Positions 45,068 through 54,782 are shown, numbered from the stretch's first letter. The stretch: DNA of 64,000 bases from Cytophagales bacterium (GCA_013297755.1 JAAFIH010000013.1:1-64000), one strand, 5' to 3'. Notes: a model not told the origin generated them from the sequence alone. A program made the numbers and translations.

Positions 45068-45367
45068 ATGAAACTTACAAGTGTAATATTATCCATAATT
45101 TTAATATTTACTTCTCTGGTGCCTTGCACAGATGATGCTAATTGCGTAGATAGCAAACATGCAGAAACTGAACAAAATCACAAAAAAGATGTATGTTCCC
45201 CTTTTTGTATTTGTGCTTGTTGTGGATGTTTTGGTTTTTTACATCAAATTACTTGTCCCAAAATCCCTAAATTTGAATTAAAAATTTCTAAAAGTAATTT
45301 TCCTGAAATTAAATCTATTTTTCCAGTACAGCTTTTTTCTATTTGGCAACCGCCTAAAATCAGTTAA
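45068..45367 (+). CDS. DUF6660 family small secreted protein
   Basis: 99 residues. The signal peptide (MKLTSVILSIILIFTSLVPC) is followed by a His/Cys-rich centre: KHAETEQNHKKDVCSPFCICACCGC. This pattern and its place before a TonB receptor are typical of DUF6660 proteins, which are thought to be metal related. The C-terminus ends in IWQPPKIS, the usual tail. The TonB receptor starts 72 bases downstream on the same strand. Confidence 0.8.
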   Translation: MKLTSVILSIILIFTSLVPCTDDANCVDSKHAETEQNHKKDVCSPFCICACCGCFGFLHQITCPKIPKFELKISKSNFPEIKSIFPVQLFSIWQPPKIS

Positions 45368-45439
45368 TGATGTAGCTTTTTTTTATTGGTTTCTCTTCGA
45401 TATCAAGTCTTATCATTTTAACTATTTTAAAAATATTTT

Positions 45440-47638
45440 ATGAAAACATTATATTATGTCCTTTTAGGACTATTTCTTGCTTTGGGAATTTCCCAAGCAC
45501 AACATATATTCAACGCCAGTGTAAAAGACAAATCAAATGGCGAAGCTATTGTTGGTGCAACAGTTTTGTTATTTGGCACAAACAATGCAGCAACTACCAA
45601 TTCTAATGGAAAAGTACAATTAGTGAATATTCCTTCAGGAAAGCAGATTATTGTATTCAATTTTATTGGTTATGAACCACGTTTTGATACATTGACTTTC
45701 CCACTTTCTAGCCAAGAACCCATAGAAATACAGATGGTTGAATCAACAGAAGATTTAGAAGAAGTAATCGTAACCACAACCAGAAGCAGTAGAAGCATCA
45801 ACGATTTGCCCACACGTGTAGAGGCCATAACTGCCGAAGAATTAGACGAAAAAGCCACCATGAAACCTGGTGAAATTCGTATGCTTTTGAGTGAAAGTAC
45901 TGGCATTCAAACACAGCAAACCTCTGCCACTTCTGGCAACCAAACCATCAGAATTCAAGGCTTGGATGGACGCTATACCCAGTTACTCAAAGATGGTTTT
46001 CCTCTCTATGCAGGTTTTGCAGGTGGGCTAAGTATCATGCAAATTCCTCCCTTAGATTTAAAACAAGTAGAGGTAATCAAAGGCTCAGCTTCCACACTGT
46101 ATGGAGGTGGAGCCATTGCTGGACTCATCAATTTAATTTCAAAAACACCACAAAAAGAAAGAGAATTAACTTTTATGGCAAATGGCACATCTGCTAGAGG
46201 GCTGGATTTGAGTGGGTTTTATAGTCAAAAATTCAATAAAATTGGGTTTACAACTTTTGGAGCATACAATGGCAGTTTGGCTTACGACCCTTCAGGAAAT
46301 GGTTTTTCTGCCATTCCTCAATATGGACGATTTACGTTTAATCCAAGATTGTTTTATTATTTTTCTGAAAAAACAAAATTGATGATTGGGGTAAATACCT
46401 CAATCGAAAATCGCTTGGGTGGAGATATGCGTTATATAAAATCTCATAAAGATAGCCTATATTTTGAAAGGAATATTTCTCAACGCATAGCCACTCAGCT
46501 AAGTTTTGACCATGATTTTGGTAAATGCTCACACATTAATATAAAAAATAGTATTAGCATTTTTGGCAGAGATATTTCTAAACCCAATTATTTGTTTTCA
46601 GGCAATCAATTAGCTAGTTTTAGCGAGGTTACTTATGCCAATCATGATGAAAAACTAGATTGGGTTTTTGGAGCAAATCTATGGACAGACCAGTTTTATG
46701 AAAATAAAACAACCTCTGAAAAAAGCAGAAACTATAATAGCCTCACTACAGGAGCATTTGTACAAAACACATGGAAAACTGGCCCAATCTTTACTTTAGA
46801 AACAGGAATGAGGCTGGATTATGCCCATTTATCAAACAGTCATAGTCAATCTAAAGGAGAGATTTTTGCTCTTCCACGAATTTCAGGATTATGGAAATTT
46901 TTTCGCTCATTTAGTTCTCGTTTGGGTGGTGGTTTTGGATACAAATCACCTAGTATATTTACAGAAGCTGCCGAAAGTAGAGCATTTCAAGGAGTGCAAT
47001 ATGTTAATATTCAGGCAATTAACGCAGAGCGTTCTTATGGTGCAAATCTGGATTTTAATTATAAAACTGTGATTCTTGATAATTTTACCCTTTCTATCAA
47101 CCAACTATTCTTTTATACTATTTTGAATAAACCTTTGATTTTTAATACTGATAGCTTACCTAAAAATACGTATAGTTTTGAAAATGCCAAAGGCTATTTA
47201 GAAACCAAAGGCATGGAAACAAATGCAAAAATTGGGTACAAGTCATTCAAACTCTTTTTAGGATATACTTTTGTAGATGCTACTAGGAATTTTAATAAAA
47301 TTGAAACTGTAGTTCCGCTCACAGCCAAACACAGAATAAATGCCGTTTTGATGTATGAAAAAGAAAACAATATAAGAATTGGCCTGGAAGCATTTTATGT
47401 GAGTTCACAAACTTTGAGTACAGGTTTTCAGACCAGAGATTATTGGATTTTTGGCATTAGCATTCAAAAATGGTGGGGCAAATTTATTCCTTTTATCAAT
47501 TTTGAAAACTTTACAGACACCCGCCAAACTCGTTTTGCTCACATTTATTCAGGTGCTGCTATCAATCCTGATTTTATTGAAATATATGCTCCTTTGGATG
47601 GTTTTGTGTTTAATGGAGGGTTGAAAATCGTGCTTTAG
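45440..47638 (+). CDS. TonB-dependent outer membrane receptor
   Basis: 732 residues. A signal peptide is followed by a carboxypeptidase-regulatory-like domain (residues 25-110: ASVKDKSNGEAIVGATVLLFG), the plug domain (ESTGIQTQQTSATSGNQTIRIQGLDGRYTQLLKDG, VEVIKGSASTLYGGGAIAGLINLIS) and a beta barrel to the end. The small plug and barrel and the DUF6660 partner suggest a metal or metal-chelate importer, with copper or another transition metal more likely than large glycans. No SusD gene is present. Confidence 0.93.
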   Translation: MKTLYYVLLGLFLALGISQAQHIFNASVKDKSNGEAIVGATVLLFGTNNAATTNSNGKVQLVNIPSGKQIIVFNFIGYEPRFDTLTFPLSSQEPIEIQMVESTEDLEEVIVTTTRSSRSINDLPTRVEAITAEELDEKATMKPGEIRMLLSESTGIQTQQTSATSGNQTIRIQGLDGRYTQLLKDGFPLYAGFAGGLSIMQIPPLDLKQVEVIKGSASTLYGGGAIAGLINLISKTPQKERELTFMANGTSARGLDLSGFYSQKFNKIGFTTFGAYNGSLAYDPSGNGFSAIPQYGRFTFNPRLFYYFSEKTKLMIGVNTSIENRLGGDMRYIKSHKDSLYFERNISQRIATQLSFDHDFGKCSHINIKNSISIFGRDISKPNYLFSGNQLASFSEVTYANHDEKLDWVFGANLWTDQFYENKTTSEKSRNYNSLTTGAFVQNTWKTGPIFTLETGMRLDYAHLSNSHSQSKGEIFALPRISGLWKFFRSFSSRLGGGFGYKSPSIFTEAAESRAFQGVQYVNIQAINAERSYGANLDFNYKTVILDNFTLSINQLFFYTILNKPLIFNTDSLPKNTYSFENAKGYLETKGMETNAKIGYKSFKLFLGYTFVDATRNFNKIETVVPLTAKHRINAVLMYEKENNIRIGLEAFYVSSQTLSTGFQTRDYWIFGISIQKWWGKFIPFINFENFTDTRQTRFAHIYSGAAINPDFIEIYAPLDGFVFNGGLKIVL

Positions 47639-47728
47639 ATAAATATAATTCTAATTTTAATGGATTATAGCTAAGTAATAAAGTGGTATTATAAAGTAAA
47701 TTTTGTAATACCACTTACAAATTAATTG

Positions 47729-47878
47729 TTAAAAAATTTCAGAACGATTTTTATCAATTTTTATAAAAGGAGCTATTTTTTCAAAATTTATTTTTTGAAA
47801 CTCAGGTAGAATTTTTCTTATCTTACCAAATGCATTGAGCAGATCTGAGTTGCTAAATTTTGTATTGGTAATTCTCAA
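47729..47878 (-). pseudogene. possible gene remnant (49 codons)
   Basis: An uninterrupted frame from TTG reads LRITNTKFSNSDLLNAFGKI and ends KIDKNRSEIF. Its amino-acid use looks protein-like, but there is no ATG start and no recognised family. It could be the tail of a lost gene. Confidence 0.25.
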
Positions 47879-47951
47879 TTTTAAAAAAACAAATGATTAA
47901 TTTTAAAAAAAACAATGTAGGTAAAATGGGTCTAAATTAACACCAGATAAT

Positions 47952-47988
47952 AAAAAAACCATCTAAGTTGTAGGTAGGGTTTTTTTTT
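47952..47988. terminator. bidirectional terminator
   Basis: AAAAAAACCATCTA and TAGGTAGGGTTTTTTTTT form an imperfect hairpin with A-rich and T-rich flanks, between the TonB receptor and the convergent YhcG pseudogene. Confidence 0.55.
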
Positions 47989-48004
47989 GGAAGGTGGTTA
48001 GATG

Positions 48005-49036
48005 TTAGCAGATGTTGCTTTCTGATTTCTCGTTTTCTATAAGTTTTATGAGCGTTTCTTTACTTGGCAAAACTGTTAAATATTTACTTGCGAAAATTTG
48101 AGTGTTGTTTTCTGGCAATGTAAACTCAACAACTGCTTCACTTTTGTTTTGACAAAGAATTATGCCAATTGTTTTGTTTTCGTCTTCAAGTTTAACTTTT
48201 CGGTCGTAAAAGTTTACCTACATTTGCATTTGTCCAATGTCTTGATGTTTAAGTTCCCCAACTTTCAAATCTATAAGTACAAAACATCTTAAAATTCGGT
48301 TGTAGAAGACTAAATCTATTCTGAAATGTTTATCTTCAAAACTTATTCTGTTTTGTCTTGCAACAAAAGTAAAACCTGTTCCAAGTTCTAAAAGAAAATG
48401 TTCAAGTTTATCAATTAGCTTTTGTTCTAAATCACTTTCAGAATATAGATTGTTTTCGGGAAGTCCAATAAACTCCAAAATATAAGGATCCTTTATAGCA
48501 TCTTGAGGTTTTTCGAGGATTTGACCTTGTTCTGAAAGTTTTAAAATTTCGTTTTTGTCTTTACTTAATGCAAGTCTCGTAAATAAAGCCGAATTGTATT
48601 GTCTATCAAATTCTTTTAAGCTCCAATTGTTTTTGAATGTTTCTATTTCATAGAATTTTCGTTCTAATTCATCATCAATTCTCATTAGTTTGAGATAATG
48701 CGACCAACTCAATTTGAATTCGTCAGACAGTGTCTGACCTTTTTCTAAAGTCGCAAATTTTGAATAAGTCGAATAGAACTGCCTCATTTGTTTCAAATTC
48801 GTTAGAGAAAAACCTTTTCCAAATTCTTTTGTCAAATTTTGGGATAATTCGGTCAGTAATTGAGTTCCATAGTCTGCACATTCTTTTCCATTTTGTTCCT
48901 CTTCAACGATCATTCGTCCAATTTCAAAATACGTTAAAACCATAGTGTGATTTACCGTTTGAAGTACTCTTTTTCGAGCTTCAACGAGTAGGTTTGAAAT
49001 TTTTTTTGATAAATTGCTTTGGGAAATATTTGTCAT
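48005..49036 (-). pseudogene. YhcG/DUF1016 family nuclease gene with one in-frame stop
   Basis: The first 272 residues hold the DUF1016 helical domain (VNHTMVLTYFEIGRMIVEEEQ, LKQMRQFYSTYSKF) and the nuclease core (FVARQNRISFEDKHFRIDLVFYNRILRCFVLIDLKVGELKHQDIGQMQM), with D in FRIDLVFY but D-x-K (IDLK) instead of E-x-K. A TAG at 48218-48220 follows. The same frame then reads VNFYDRKVKLEDENKTIGII and continues to KSESNIC and a TAA at 48005, exactly the expected C-terminus. Relatives have Tyr at the stop. It is a second, different member of the family seen at 17313. Confidence 0.85.
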
Positions 49037-49171
49037 CTTAAATTCTTATTCAGTTCAGAACACAAATATACAATTTTAAAAGTCTGATTTTATGAAGAGT
49101 GGTCAAATACAATATTAGCTACCTGATTGCTTTATAAACAATGCTTTTTGGCACATTTGCTGTATTTCTAT

Positions 49172-49312
49172 TTACAAAAAATGATGTACTGATTTTTCGT
49201 TTATATAATTTGTAGCTATATGTTCGGCAAACTGACCAGTCCATACAATAGGTGTTTTACGACCTCTAATGATTACGTTTCCACTTCCAAAACTAATCTT
49301 GTTATTTTTCAC
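49172..49312 (-). CDS. small hypothetical protein or remnant
   Basis: 46 codons from GTG, reading VKNNKISFGSGNVIIRGRKT, PIVWTGQFAEHIATNYINEK, SVHHFL. The composition is protein-like and no stop interrupts it, but no family is recognised. It may be the remnant of a larger gene lost when the neighbouring R-M system or duplication arrived. Nothing else is seen in the rest of the gap 49037-49622 apart from the duplicated 166 bases. Confidence 0.3.
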   Translation of the reverse strand: MKNNKISFGSGNVIIRGRKTPIVWTGQFAEHIATNYINEKSVHHFL

Positions 49313-49350
49313 AAATTTACAAAATTTGCTAATGATAAATATTACTTAAA

Positions 49351-49516
49351 TCAATAATTTTTTTTCATTCCTTCCTATTTTATTAAAACCCAAAAATGAC
49401 ATAGATAGTATTCAATACTTGTTTTTGAAAAACTATTATCGAATAACCATTTACAGGAAATAATGTTATGGTAGAGTTTTTATTTTTACAGAAATGGATA
49501 AAAAATATTTTGGCGT
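49351..49516. repeat. 163-bp direct duplication, copy 2
   Basis: Copy of 44302-44464. Here it lies directly before the methyltransferase gene and no longer belongs to a SCO gene. Confidence 0.88.
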
Positions 49517-49622
49517 CTTGCTTATTTATATTTTTAATTTAATTATCAAAAAAAAATTAAAAATTATACTTGCAATTATCAATAAATTGAATGTATATTT
49601 GCATACTGAAAGTAGCAAACAC

Positions 49623-50348
49623 ATGATTGATCAACCTGACTTGTTTGGGAATTTTATAGAAAAATTTGAGAGGCCAATTTCTGGTTATAGAATTTACAAT
49701 AAAGAATTCGACAGAAAAACCGTTAGAAATGATTTACCTAGTTTATACCCTGACTTACCTGAAAAAAAATATGATATAATTTATTGTGACCCACCTTGGG
49801 ATTATGGAGGGAAAATGCAATTTGATAAAAGTGGGAAAAAAGATATTAATAAAAATTGGGAAAAAAATATTTTTATTAGTGCTGCAAATTTTCAGTACCC
49901 AACTATGGAAACTAAAGAATTAAAAAAAATACCTATAAAAGACCTAGCCAAAGAAGACTGCCTTCTATTTATGTGGGTAACTAGCCCACATTTAGAACAA
50001 GGAATTGAGTTAGGAAAATCTTGGGGATTTGAATTTAGAACAGTTGCATTTGTGTGGGATAAAATGGTACACAATCCAGGCAAATATACCCTATCTTATT
50101 GTGAAATGTGTTTAGTTTTTAAGAAAGGCAAAATACCAAGTCCTAGAGGTTCTAGAAATGAAAAACAACTAATAAGATTTCCTAGAAGTAAACATAGCGA
50201 AAAGCCGTTAGAAGTATTAAAAGCGATAGAAAGGATGTTTCCTACACAAGATAAAATTGAACTATTTGCTAGACATAAACCCAAAAACTGGGATGTATGG
50301 GGCTTAGATGTTAGAGAAGTCTATTTTGATGAAGTATCAAACCCTTAG
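49623..50348 (+). CDS. MT-A70 family DNA adenine-N6 methyltransferase, M.MunI-like
   Basis: 241 residues from MIDQPDLFGNF at 49623; an upstream in-frame extension to 49494 lies in the duplicated DNA and is not expected to be translated. The catalytic motif DPPWDYGG sits near residue 60 and the SAM-binding FMWVTSPH and KHSEKPLEVLKAIERMFP motifs follow. MT-A70-type bacterial enzymes include M.MunI, which methylates adenine in CAATTG. It faces a MunI-like endonuclease gene with a 4-base overlap of the ends, so it should protect the host from that enzyme. Confidence 0.9.
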   Translation: MIDQPDLFGNFIEKFERPISGYRIYNKEFDRKTVRNDLPSLYPDLPEKKYDIIYCDPPWDYGGKMQFDKSGKKDINKNWEKNIFISAANFQYPTMETKELKKIPIKDLAKEDCLLFMWVTSPHLEQGIELGKSWGFEFRTVAFVWDKMVHNPGKYTLSYCEMCLVFKKGKIPSPRGSRNEKQLIRFPRSKHSEKPLEVLKAIERMFPTQDKIELFARHKPKNWDVWGLDVREVYFDEVSNP

Positions 50349-50944
50349 TCAATTAAGGGTTTGATATAATTCAAAAAATGTTCAATCAATAATTCTGGTT
50401 TATTTTGATCTCGCCACATAAAATAGTGCTCTGGAATTCCCTCATACCAAAGTTTAACTTCTCTCACTCTACAAGGGTCTCTTGTAATATCACCAATAAA
50501 AACTACCCAAAAAGGAATAACATTCTCTGCCAAATTACCTTGTATTCTCAATTTGTTTTGCAAACCAGGTGTGAAAAATTTACATGACCTCTCGTGGGCA
50601 TTTCCTCTACCATCTGCTCTTGTTTTACCTTCAACCCAACCATCTTGTCGTTTTACTTCTACATAAATCGTTTTGTTGGTTTCAGTGTTAGATATTGCAT
50701 AATCAGGATTAACTCCATGCTTTGTAATAGATTCATTAGGTGTATAAATTTCAGATAGTTCTTGTTCTGAAAGTTCTACATTGACGTATAAATCTCTAAA
50801 TTCTGTAACACTTCTTCTAATATTGTAATTAGAATCTTTAAAAAGTGTTAAGAAAGTTTCAAAAAAACTATGTTCGGCCTTTTCGGCCTTTTGGCCACCA
50901 TAATCTTGCCATTTTCTTCTTAATCTATTCGCATCGCTTCCCAT
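50345..50944 (-). CDS. MunI-like type II restriction endonuclease
   Basis: 199 residues. The PD-(D/E)XK centre is VNPDYAIS...IYVEVKRQDGWVEGKT, followed by the recognition stretch GRGNAHERSCKFFTPGL and the C-terminal FWVVFIGDITRDPCRVREVKLWYE, all matching my knowledge of R.MunI. MunI belongs with EcoRI and cuts C^AATTG, so CAATTG is the predicted target. The start ATG overlaps the stop of the controller gene by one base, so the two are translated together. Confidence 0.88.
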   Translation of the reverse strand: MGSDANRLRRKWQDYGGQKAEKAEHSFFETFLTLFKDSNYNIRRSVTEFRDLYVNVELSEQELSEIYTPNESITKHGVNPDYAISNTETNKTIYVEVKRQDGWVEGKTRADGRGNAHERSCKFFTPGLQNKLRIQGNLAENVIPFWVVFIGDITRDPCRVREVKLWYEGIPEHYFMWRDQNKPELLIEHFLNYIKPLID

Positions 50945-51156
50945 TATTTCAATAATTCAATGATGTTTACATTAAGAGCCAAAGCAATTTTTTCAATATT
51001 TACAAGTGTAATATTTTTTTCTGCTCTTTCGATCATACCAATATATGTTCTATGAACAAATGCTAAATCTGCTAATTCCTCTTGAGATAGTCTTTTAGAC
51101 ATTCTGATTTCTCTTACTTTTTCGCCAAACTTGATTGAAATTGCTTTTTTAGCCAT
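50944..51156 (-). CDS. controller-type Xre-family regulator of the R-M system
   Basis: 70 residues from MAKKAISIKFGEKVREIR at 51156; a longer frame to 51267 would add a Cys-rich, unlikely N-terminus. The helix-turn-helix is LSQEELADLAFVHRTYIGMIERAEKNITL, as in C proteins of type II systems. Its stop overlaps the endonuclease start in TAATG. C proteins delay endonuclease expression until DNA is methylated, by binding boxes upstream of their own gene. Possible boxes lie at about 51190-51230 but are not clear. Confidence 0.85.
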   Translation of the reverse strand: MAKKAISIKFGEKVREIRMSKRLSQEELADLAFVHRTYIGMIERAEKNITLVNIEKIALALNVNIIELLK

Positions 51157-51354
51157 GTTGCTAATTTTAGTATGCAAAACTATACCCAACCTACAGTCTT
51201 TACAACCGACCAAAGTTAGCATGTTTGACTTTTTTATAGGATAAAATGGGCTTATAAGAAATGACAACTAATTAATATTCGATTAAAAAAATAAATATTA
51301 TAACTTTTATTACTAATATTGTAATTTAAAATCAAAATAAAAGCCCTGATAAAA

Positions 51355-51636
51355 ATGCTAGAAATAAGACAAAATTGCGAAAATTGTAGCATCCATTTGC
51401 CAAACGAATCAGATAGAGCCATGATTTGCACTTATGAATGTACTTTTTGTGTAGATTGTGTAGAAAATATTTTAGAAAATGTGTGTCCCAATTGTGGGGG
51501 TGGTTTTGAAAAAAGACCCACTAGACCACAAGTTCAATTACTAAAATATCCACCTAGGAAAGACAAAATATGGAACCCAGTTTTGGTAAATACTTTTTTA
51601 GCATCTAATAAAAACACAGATCCCCGAAAAAGATGA
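51355..51636 (+). CDS. DUF1272 family zinc-ribbon protein
   Basis: 93 residues. Eight Cys in knuckle-like pairs: C8xxC, then CTYECTFCVDC and CPNCGGGFEKRP. The string LPNESDRAMICTYECTFC is typical of DUF1272. Likely a small metal-binding cytoplasmic protein; function unknown. It is divergent from the controller gene. Confidence 0.85.
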   Translation: MLEIRQNCENCSIHLPNESDRAMICTYECTFCVDCVENILENVCPNCGGGFEKRPTRPQVQLLKYPPRKDKIWNPVLVNTFLASNKNTDPRKR

Positions 51637-51841
51637 TTAAAAAAATATTACTTTTTTACTTTTTAGTTTTAAATAATATATTAAAAACAAATACTGATTT
51701 TAAAAAACAACAACATCATTTTTGAATTTATAGTTTTTATCACTAATTTTATAGCAAAATGATTAAAAAATAACTATTTGAGTGATTTTACGTATCATAT
51801 GATTCAATTAATATATTTTATTAATAAATTTGAATCAATAT

Positions 51842-51968
51842 AGGACATTTCTCATAATTATGATTTTCACTCCTTTAAGGCAAAACTAAAGTTTTGAGCC
51901 TAGTAGTATGGTTGGGTTTTTGGGCTCTGTTTTTAAAAATAAAGGAGAGATTTTTAAAAGTTTCCTAT
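51842..51968. mobile_element. family A-like element, very diverged copy A5
   Basis: Starts ATAGGACATTTCT and ends AAAAGTTTCCTAT, which still pair with each other and resemble family A ends. It fills part of the 394-base gap 51637-52030; no gene is seen there. Confidence 0.4.
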
Positions 51969-52030
51969 AATTTAATTTAAAGATGTTAAGATTCAGTTCA
52001 CTTAAAAAAAAATGAATTACAAATAAAATT

Positions 52031-53758
52031 ATGTGGCATAATTTAACAATTAAAGCTCTATTTTTTACTTTCTTATTGCTTAATTTGGCTTCTGAGGCTC
52101 AATTTTTGTTTTTTAAAAAGAAAAAAGCAATTGAATTAAATAAAACTCAAAAACAAGATGCAGAATATACTTTTTCTGAAGGAATGAAAGAGTATATTCT
52201 TGAAAATTATGGTAAAGCAGTCCATTATTTTGAAAAATCATTGCAGGCAAACCCCACAAGTGCCGCCACAAACTATATGTTGGCTCAGATTTATTTCAAA
52301 CAACGCAACTGGTACAAGGCTCAATCATATAGCGAAAAAGCACTGCAGCTCAACGACCAAAATAAATACTATTATCAACTGTTGGCTCAAATTTATGAAC
52401 AAAAACAAGATTTTAACGAGGCCATAAAAATATACCAAGCACTTTTAAAAAAAATACCCAACACTGTAGAATTTAATTATGAATTAGGCAGCATGTATCT
52501 TACAGTAAACAAATTTGATGATGCCTTAAAATGCTATGATAAAATAGAAAAAGTCTATGGAATGTCTGAAGAAATAACTACTGCAAAACAACAAATATTA
52601 CTCAAAAATGGAAAATTAGATGAAGCCCTCAAAGAAGGTAAAAAATTGATAGACGCTTTCCCTGACGAGTCACGCTATGTAATGTTGCAAGTAGAATTGC
52701 TGCTAAATAACGAAAAATACGATGATGCCTTAAAATTGGTAAATCAGCTTTTGGTCAAAGAACCTGAAAATGCCTTTGGCATATTGGCACTTTCAGACAT
52801 ATATAGAGCCAAAGGAGATACCAACCAATCGAATAAATTGCTGATGCAAGCTTTCAAAAATCCAAATATGAACATGGATGCTAAATTGAATATTTTAGTT
52901 TCTAAAATAAGGCAATTACCCAACGATGGCATAAAAAAACAATGTTTAGAATTGGGTAAAGAATTAGTAAAATCGCACCCAACCGACTCGAGATCGCATG
53001 CCGTATATGCAGACATACTGGCCATAGATACCCAAAACAAAGAAGCCCTGCAAAGCTATCTGAAATCAATAAAACTAGACAATACACAATATAAAATATG
53101 GCAGCAAATCAATGTGCTAGACCACGAATTACAACTGTACGATAGCATGATGGTGCACTCAGAAAAAGCCCTAGAGGTCTTTCCAAATCAAAATATATTT
53201 TGGTTTTACAATGGCTTGGCTTATCAAATGAAAAAAGATTATAAAAAATCGACAGTAGCTTTTGAAGAAGGCAGAAAATTATCGCTCAACGATAGACCTA
53301 TGCTGCTCCAATTTATAACCATGCTTGGCGATAGCTACAATGGTGCCAAAGATTACAAAAAATCTGACGAAGCCTTCGAGGAAGTACTAAGATTAGACAA
53401 CGACAATCACTTGGTAATGAATAATTATAGTTATTACTTATCAGTAAGAAAAGAGAGATTAGATTATGCCAAAAAACTGAGCGAAAAAGTAATAAAAGAA
53501 TATCCTGATAACGCTACTTATCTTGACACTTATGCTTGGATATTGTATGCACTCAAAGACTACAAAGCTGCTGCTGATATTTTTGAAAAAATTGTGGATA
53601 AGTCAGACAATGCCACTATAGTAGAACATTATGGAGATGTTTTATATCAATTAGGCAAAAAAGAACAAGCATTAAGTTATTGGAAAAAAGCAAAAGAGAT
53701 GGGCGAAATATCTGAATTTTTGGACCGAAAAATAACCGACAACAAACTGTATGAATAA
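52031..53758 (+). CDS. secreted tetratricopeptide repeat protein
   Basis: 575 residues with a signal peptide (IKALFFTFLLLNLASEAQ). About ten TPR units run from residue 45 to the end, e.g. YILENYGKAVHYFEKSLQANPTSAATNYMLAQIYFKQ and ALKDYKAAADIFEKIVDKS. It is a periplasmic or surface scaffold. The next gene (DUF4292 lipoprotein) overlaps it by 8 bases. This pairing recurs in Bacteroidota and suggests a joint envelope role. Confidence 0.88.
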   Translation: MWHNLTIKALFFTFLLLNLASEAQFLFFKKKKAIELNKTQKQDAEYTFSEGMKEYILENYGKAVHYFEKSLQANPTSAATNYMLAQIYFKQRNWYKAQSYSEKALQLNDQNKYYYQLLAQIYEQKQDFNEAIKIYQALLKKIPNTVEFNYELGSMYLTVNKFDDALKCYDKIEKVYGMSEEITTAKQQILLKNGKLDEALKEGKKLIDAFPDESRYVMLQVELLLNNEKYDDALKLVNQLLVKEPENAFGILALSDIYRAKGDTNQSNKLLMQAFKNPNMNMDAKLNILVSKIRQLPNDGIKKQCLELGKELVKSHPTDSRSHAVYADILAIDTQNKEALQSYLKSIKLDNTQYKIWQQINVLDHELQLYDSMMVHSEKALEVFPNQNIFWFYNGLAYQMKKDYKKSTVAFEEGRKLSLNDRPMLLQFITMLGDSYNGAKDYKKSDEAFEEVLRLDNDNHLVMNNYSYYLSVRKERLDYAKKLSEKVIKEYPDNATYLDTYAWILYALKDYKAAADIFEKIVDKSDNATIVEHYGDVLYQLGKKEQALSYWKKAKEMGEISEFLDRKITDNKLYE

Positions 53759-54545
53759 AATTTTTTTGGCTTGGGTAATTATTACTTTTGCTTTGATAAG
53801 TTGCCACAAAAAAAAAGTAATAAAATCAACTACCCAACCTGAGTATAAAGTTGAAGTAAAACGAAAAATAAGAAAATTAATCAAAGCCAAAGATTCTGAT
53901 TTTAGCTACCTCAACTGCAAAAGTAAAATCGAATTCAACGATGGCGTAGAAAATATAAGTGCCAATGCTACTATTAGAGTTCGCAAAGATAGTGTCATTT
54001 GGGTATCGATAACGGCAACTTTGGGTATAGAAGCTGCTCGCTGTTTGCTAACCAATGATAGCATTTATTTTATCAATAAATTACAAAAAGAATATTATTG
54101 TTACTCTTACGAAGGCCTCAAAAAAAGATTCAATTTAGATATAAATTACCAAATTTTGCAATCAATATTGTATGGAAATGTGCCTTTTCAGGTAACAGAA
54201 ACGGATAGTTCGTATGATTGTGTAGATACAAGTTTTACAATCACCAAACAAACCAGAGGTGAGATTATGATTGATAATTATATTAAAAATAGCACCCTTG
54301 AATTGCACAGAATAGAGTTAAATCAAAAATTTACCAACGACCATTTAAGTATTTTTTATGATAATTTTCAAAGATTAGATTCTACCACCTATTTTGCATT
54401 TCTCAATAAAATATCGTTGAGCTACCAAAATAGAAATGGATTTCAAAATTTTTATATTGGTATTGAGCATCAAAAAGTAGAAACTGGAAATAAAGAGTTG
54501 AAATTTCCGTTTAATGTAAAACAGAAATTTGAGCGAAAGGAATAA
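53751..54545 (+). CDS. DUF4292 family lipoprotein
   Basis: 264 residues. The lipobox ALISCHKKK gives Cys19 as the anchor. After a basic linker, residues 45-250 form a LolA/LolB-like antiparallel beta fold (FSYLNCKSKIEFNDGVENISANATIRVRKDSVIWVSI, GIEAARCLLTNDSIYFINKLQKEYY). Function unproven; a lipid or lipoprotein carrier role is conceivable. It is translationally coupled to the TPR gene. Two small hairpins follow the stop. Confidence 0.82.
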   Translation: MNKIFLAWVIITFALISCHKKKVIKSTTQPEYKVEVKRKIRKLIKAKDSDFSYLNCKSKIEFNDGVENISANATIRVRKDSVIWVSITATLGIEAARCLLTNDSIYFINKLQKEYYCYSYEGLKKRFNLDINYQILQSILYGNVPFQVTETDSSYDCVDTSFTITKQTRGEIMIDNYIKNSTLELHRIELNQKFTNDHLSIFYDNFQRLDSTTYFAFLNKISLSYQNRNGFQNFYIGIEHQKVETGNKELKFPFNVKQKFERKE

Positions 54546-54570
54546 ATTGAAAATCACAGGCGGTAAATTA

Positions 54571-54616
54571 GGCATTTTTTAATGCCTTAGTCTAAGGCTT
54601 TCTCCAAAAGAGAAAG
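54571..54616 (+). other. two tandem hairpins after the DUF4292 gene
   Basis: GGCATT/AATGCC at 54571-54586 and CTTTCTC/GAGAAAG at 54598-54616. No strong T-run follows, so a terminator role is uncertain. Confidence 0.4.
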
Positions 54617-54663
54617 ATAATCTGATTATTAAGTAAACGACTTTGTATTGAAATCATTAAAAA

Positions 54664-54782
54664 AAACTTTTAAAAACCTCAAATTTATTTTCAAAAACCC
54701 CACATCTAAACAAATTTCTATTACGATACCTTAGAACCAATATAGGAGCTCTTCCAATGAATTGAAGTTTTTTGAAGTTTCC
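54664..54782. mobile_element. family A element, diverged copy A4
   Basis: 119 bases, AAACTTTTAAAAACCTC to TTTTTTGAAGTTTCC, with the family A interior still readable (CAAAAACCCCAC...CAAATTTCT...GATACC). Confidence 0.65.

Noticed and set aside
48098-48292. 64-codon plus-strand frame
   Set aside because: Antisense shadow of the 3' half of the interrupted YhcG gene.
49494-49622. N-terminal extension of the methyltransferase
   Set aside because: It begins in duplicated SCO-upstream DNA and is Lys/Ile-rich; the start at 49623 gives a normal-length enzyme.
51157-51260. C boxes of the R-M controller protein
   Set aside because: Short GGTCGGTT- and GACTGTAGG-like words occur, but no clear pair of inverted half-sites could be defined.
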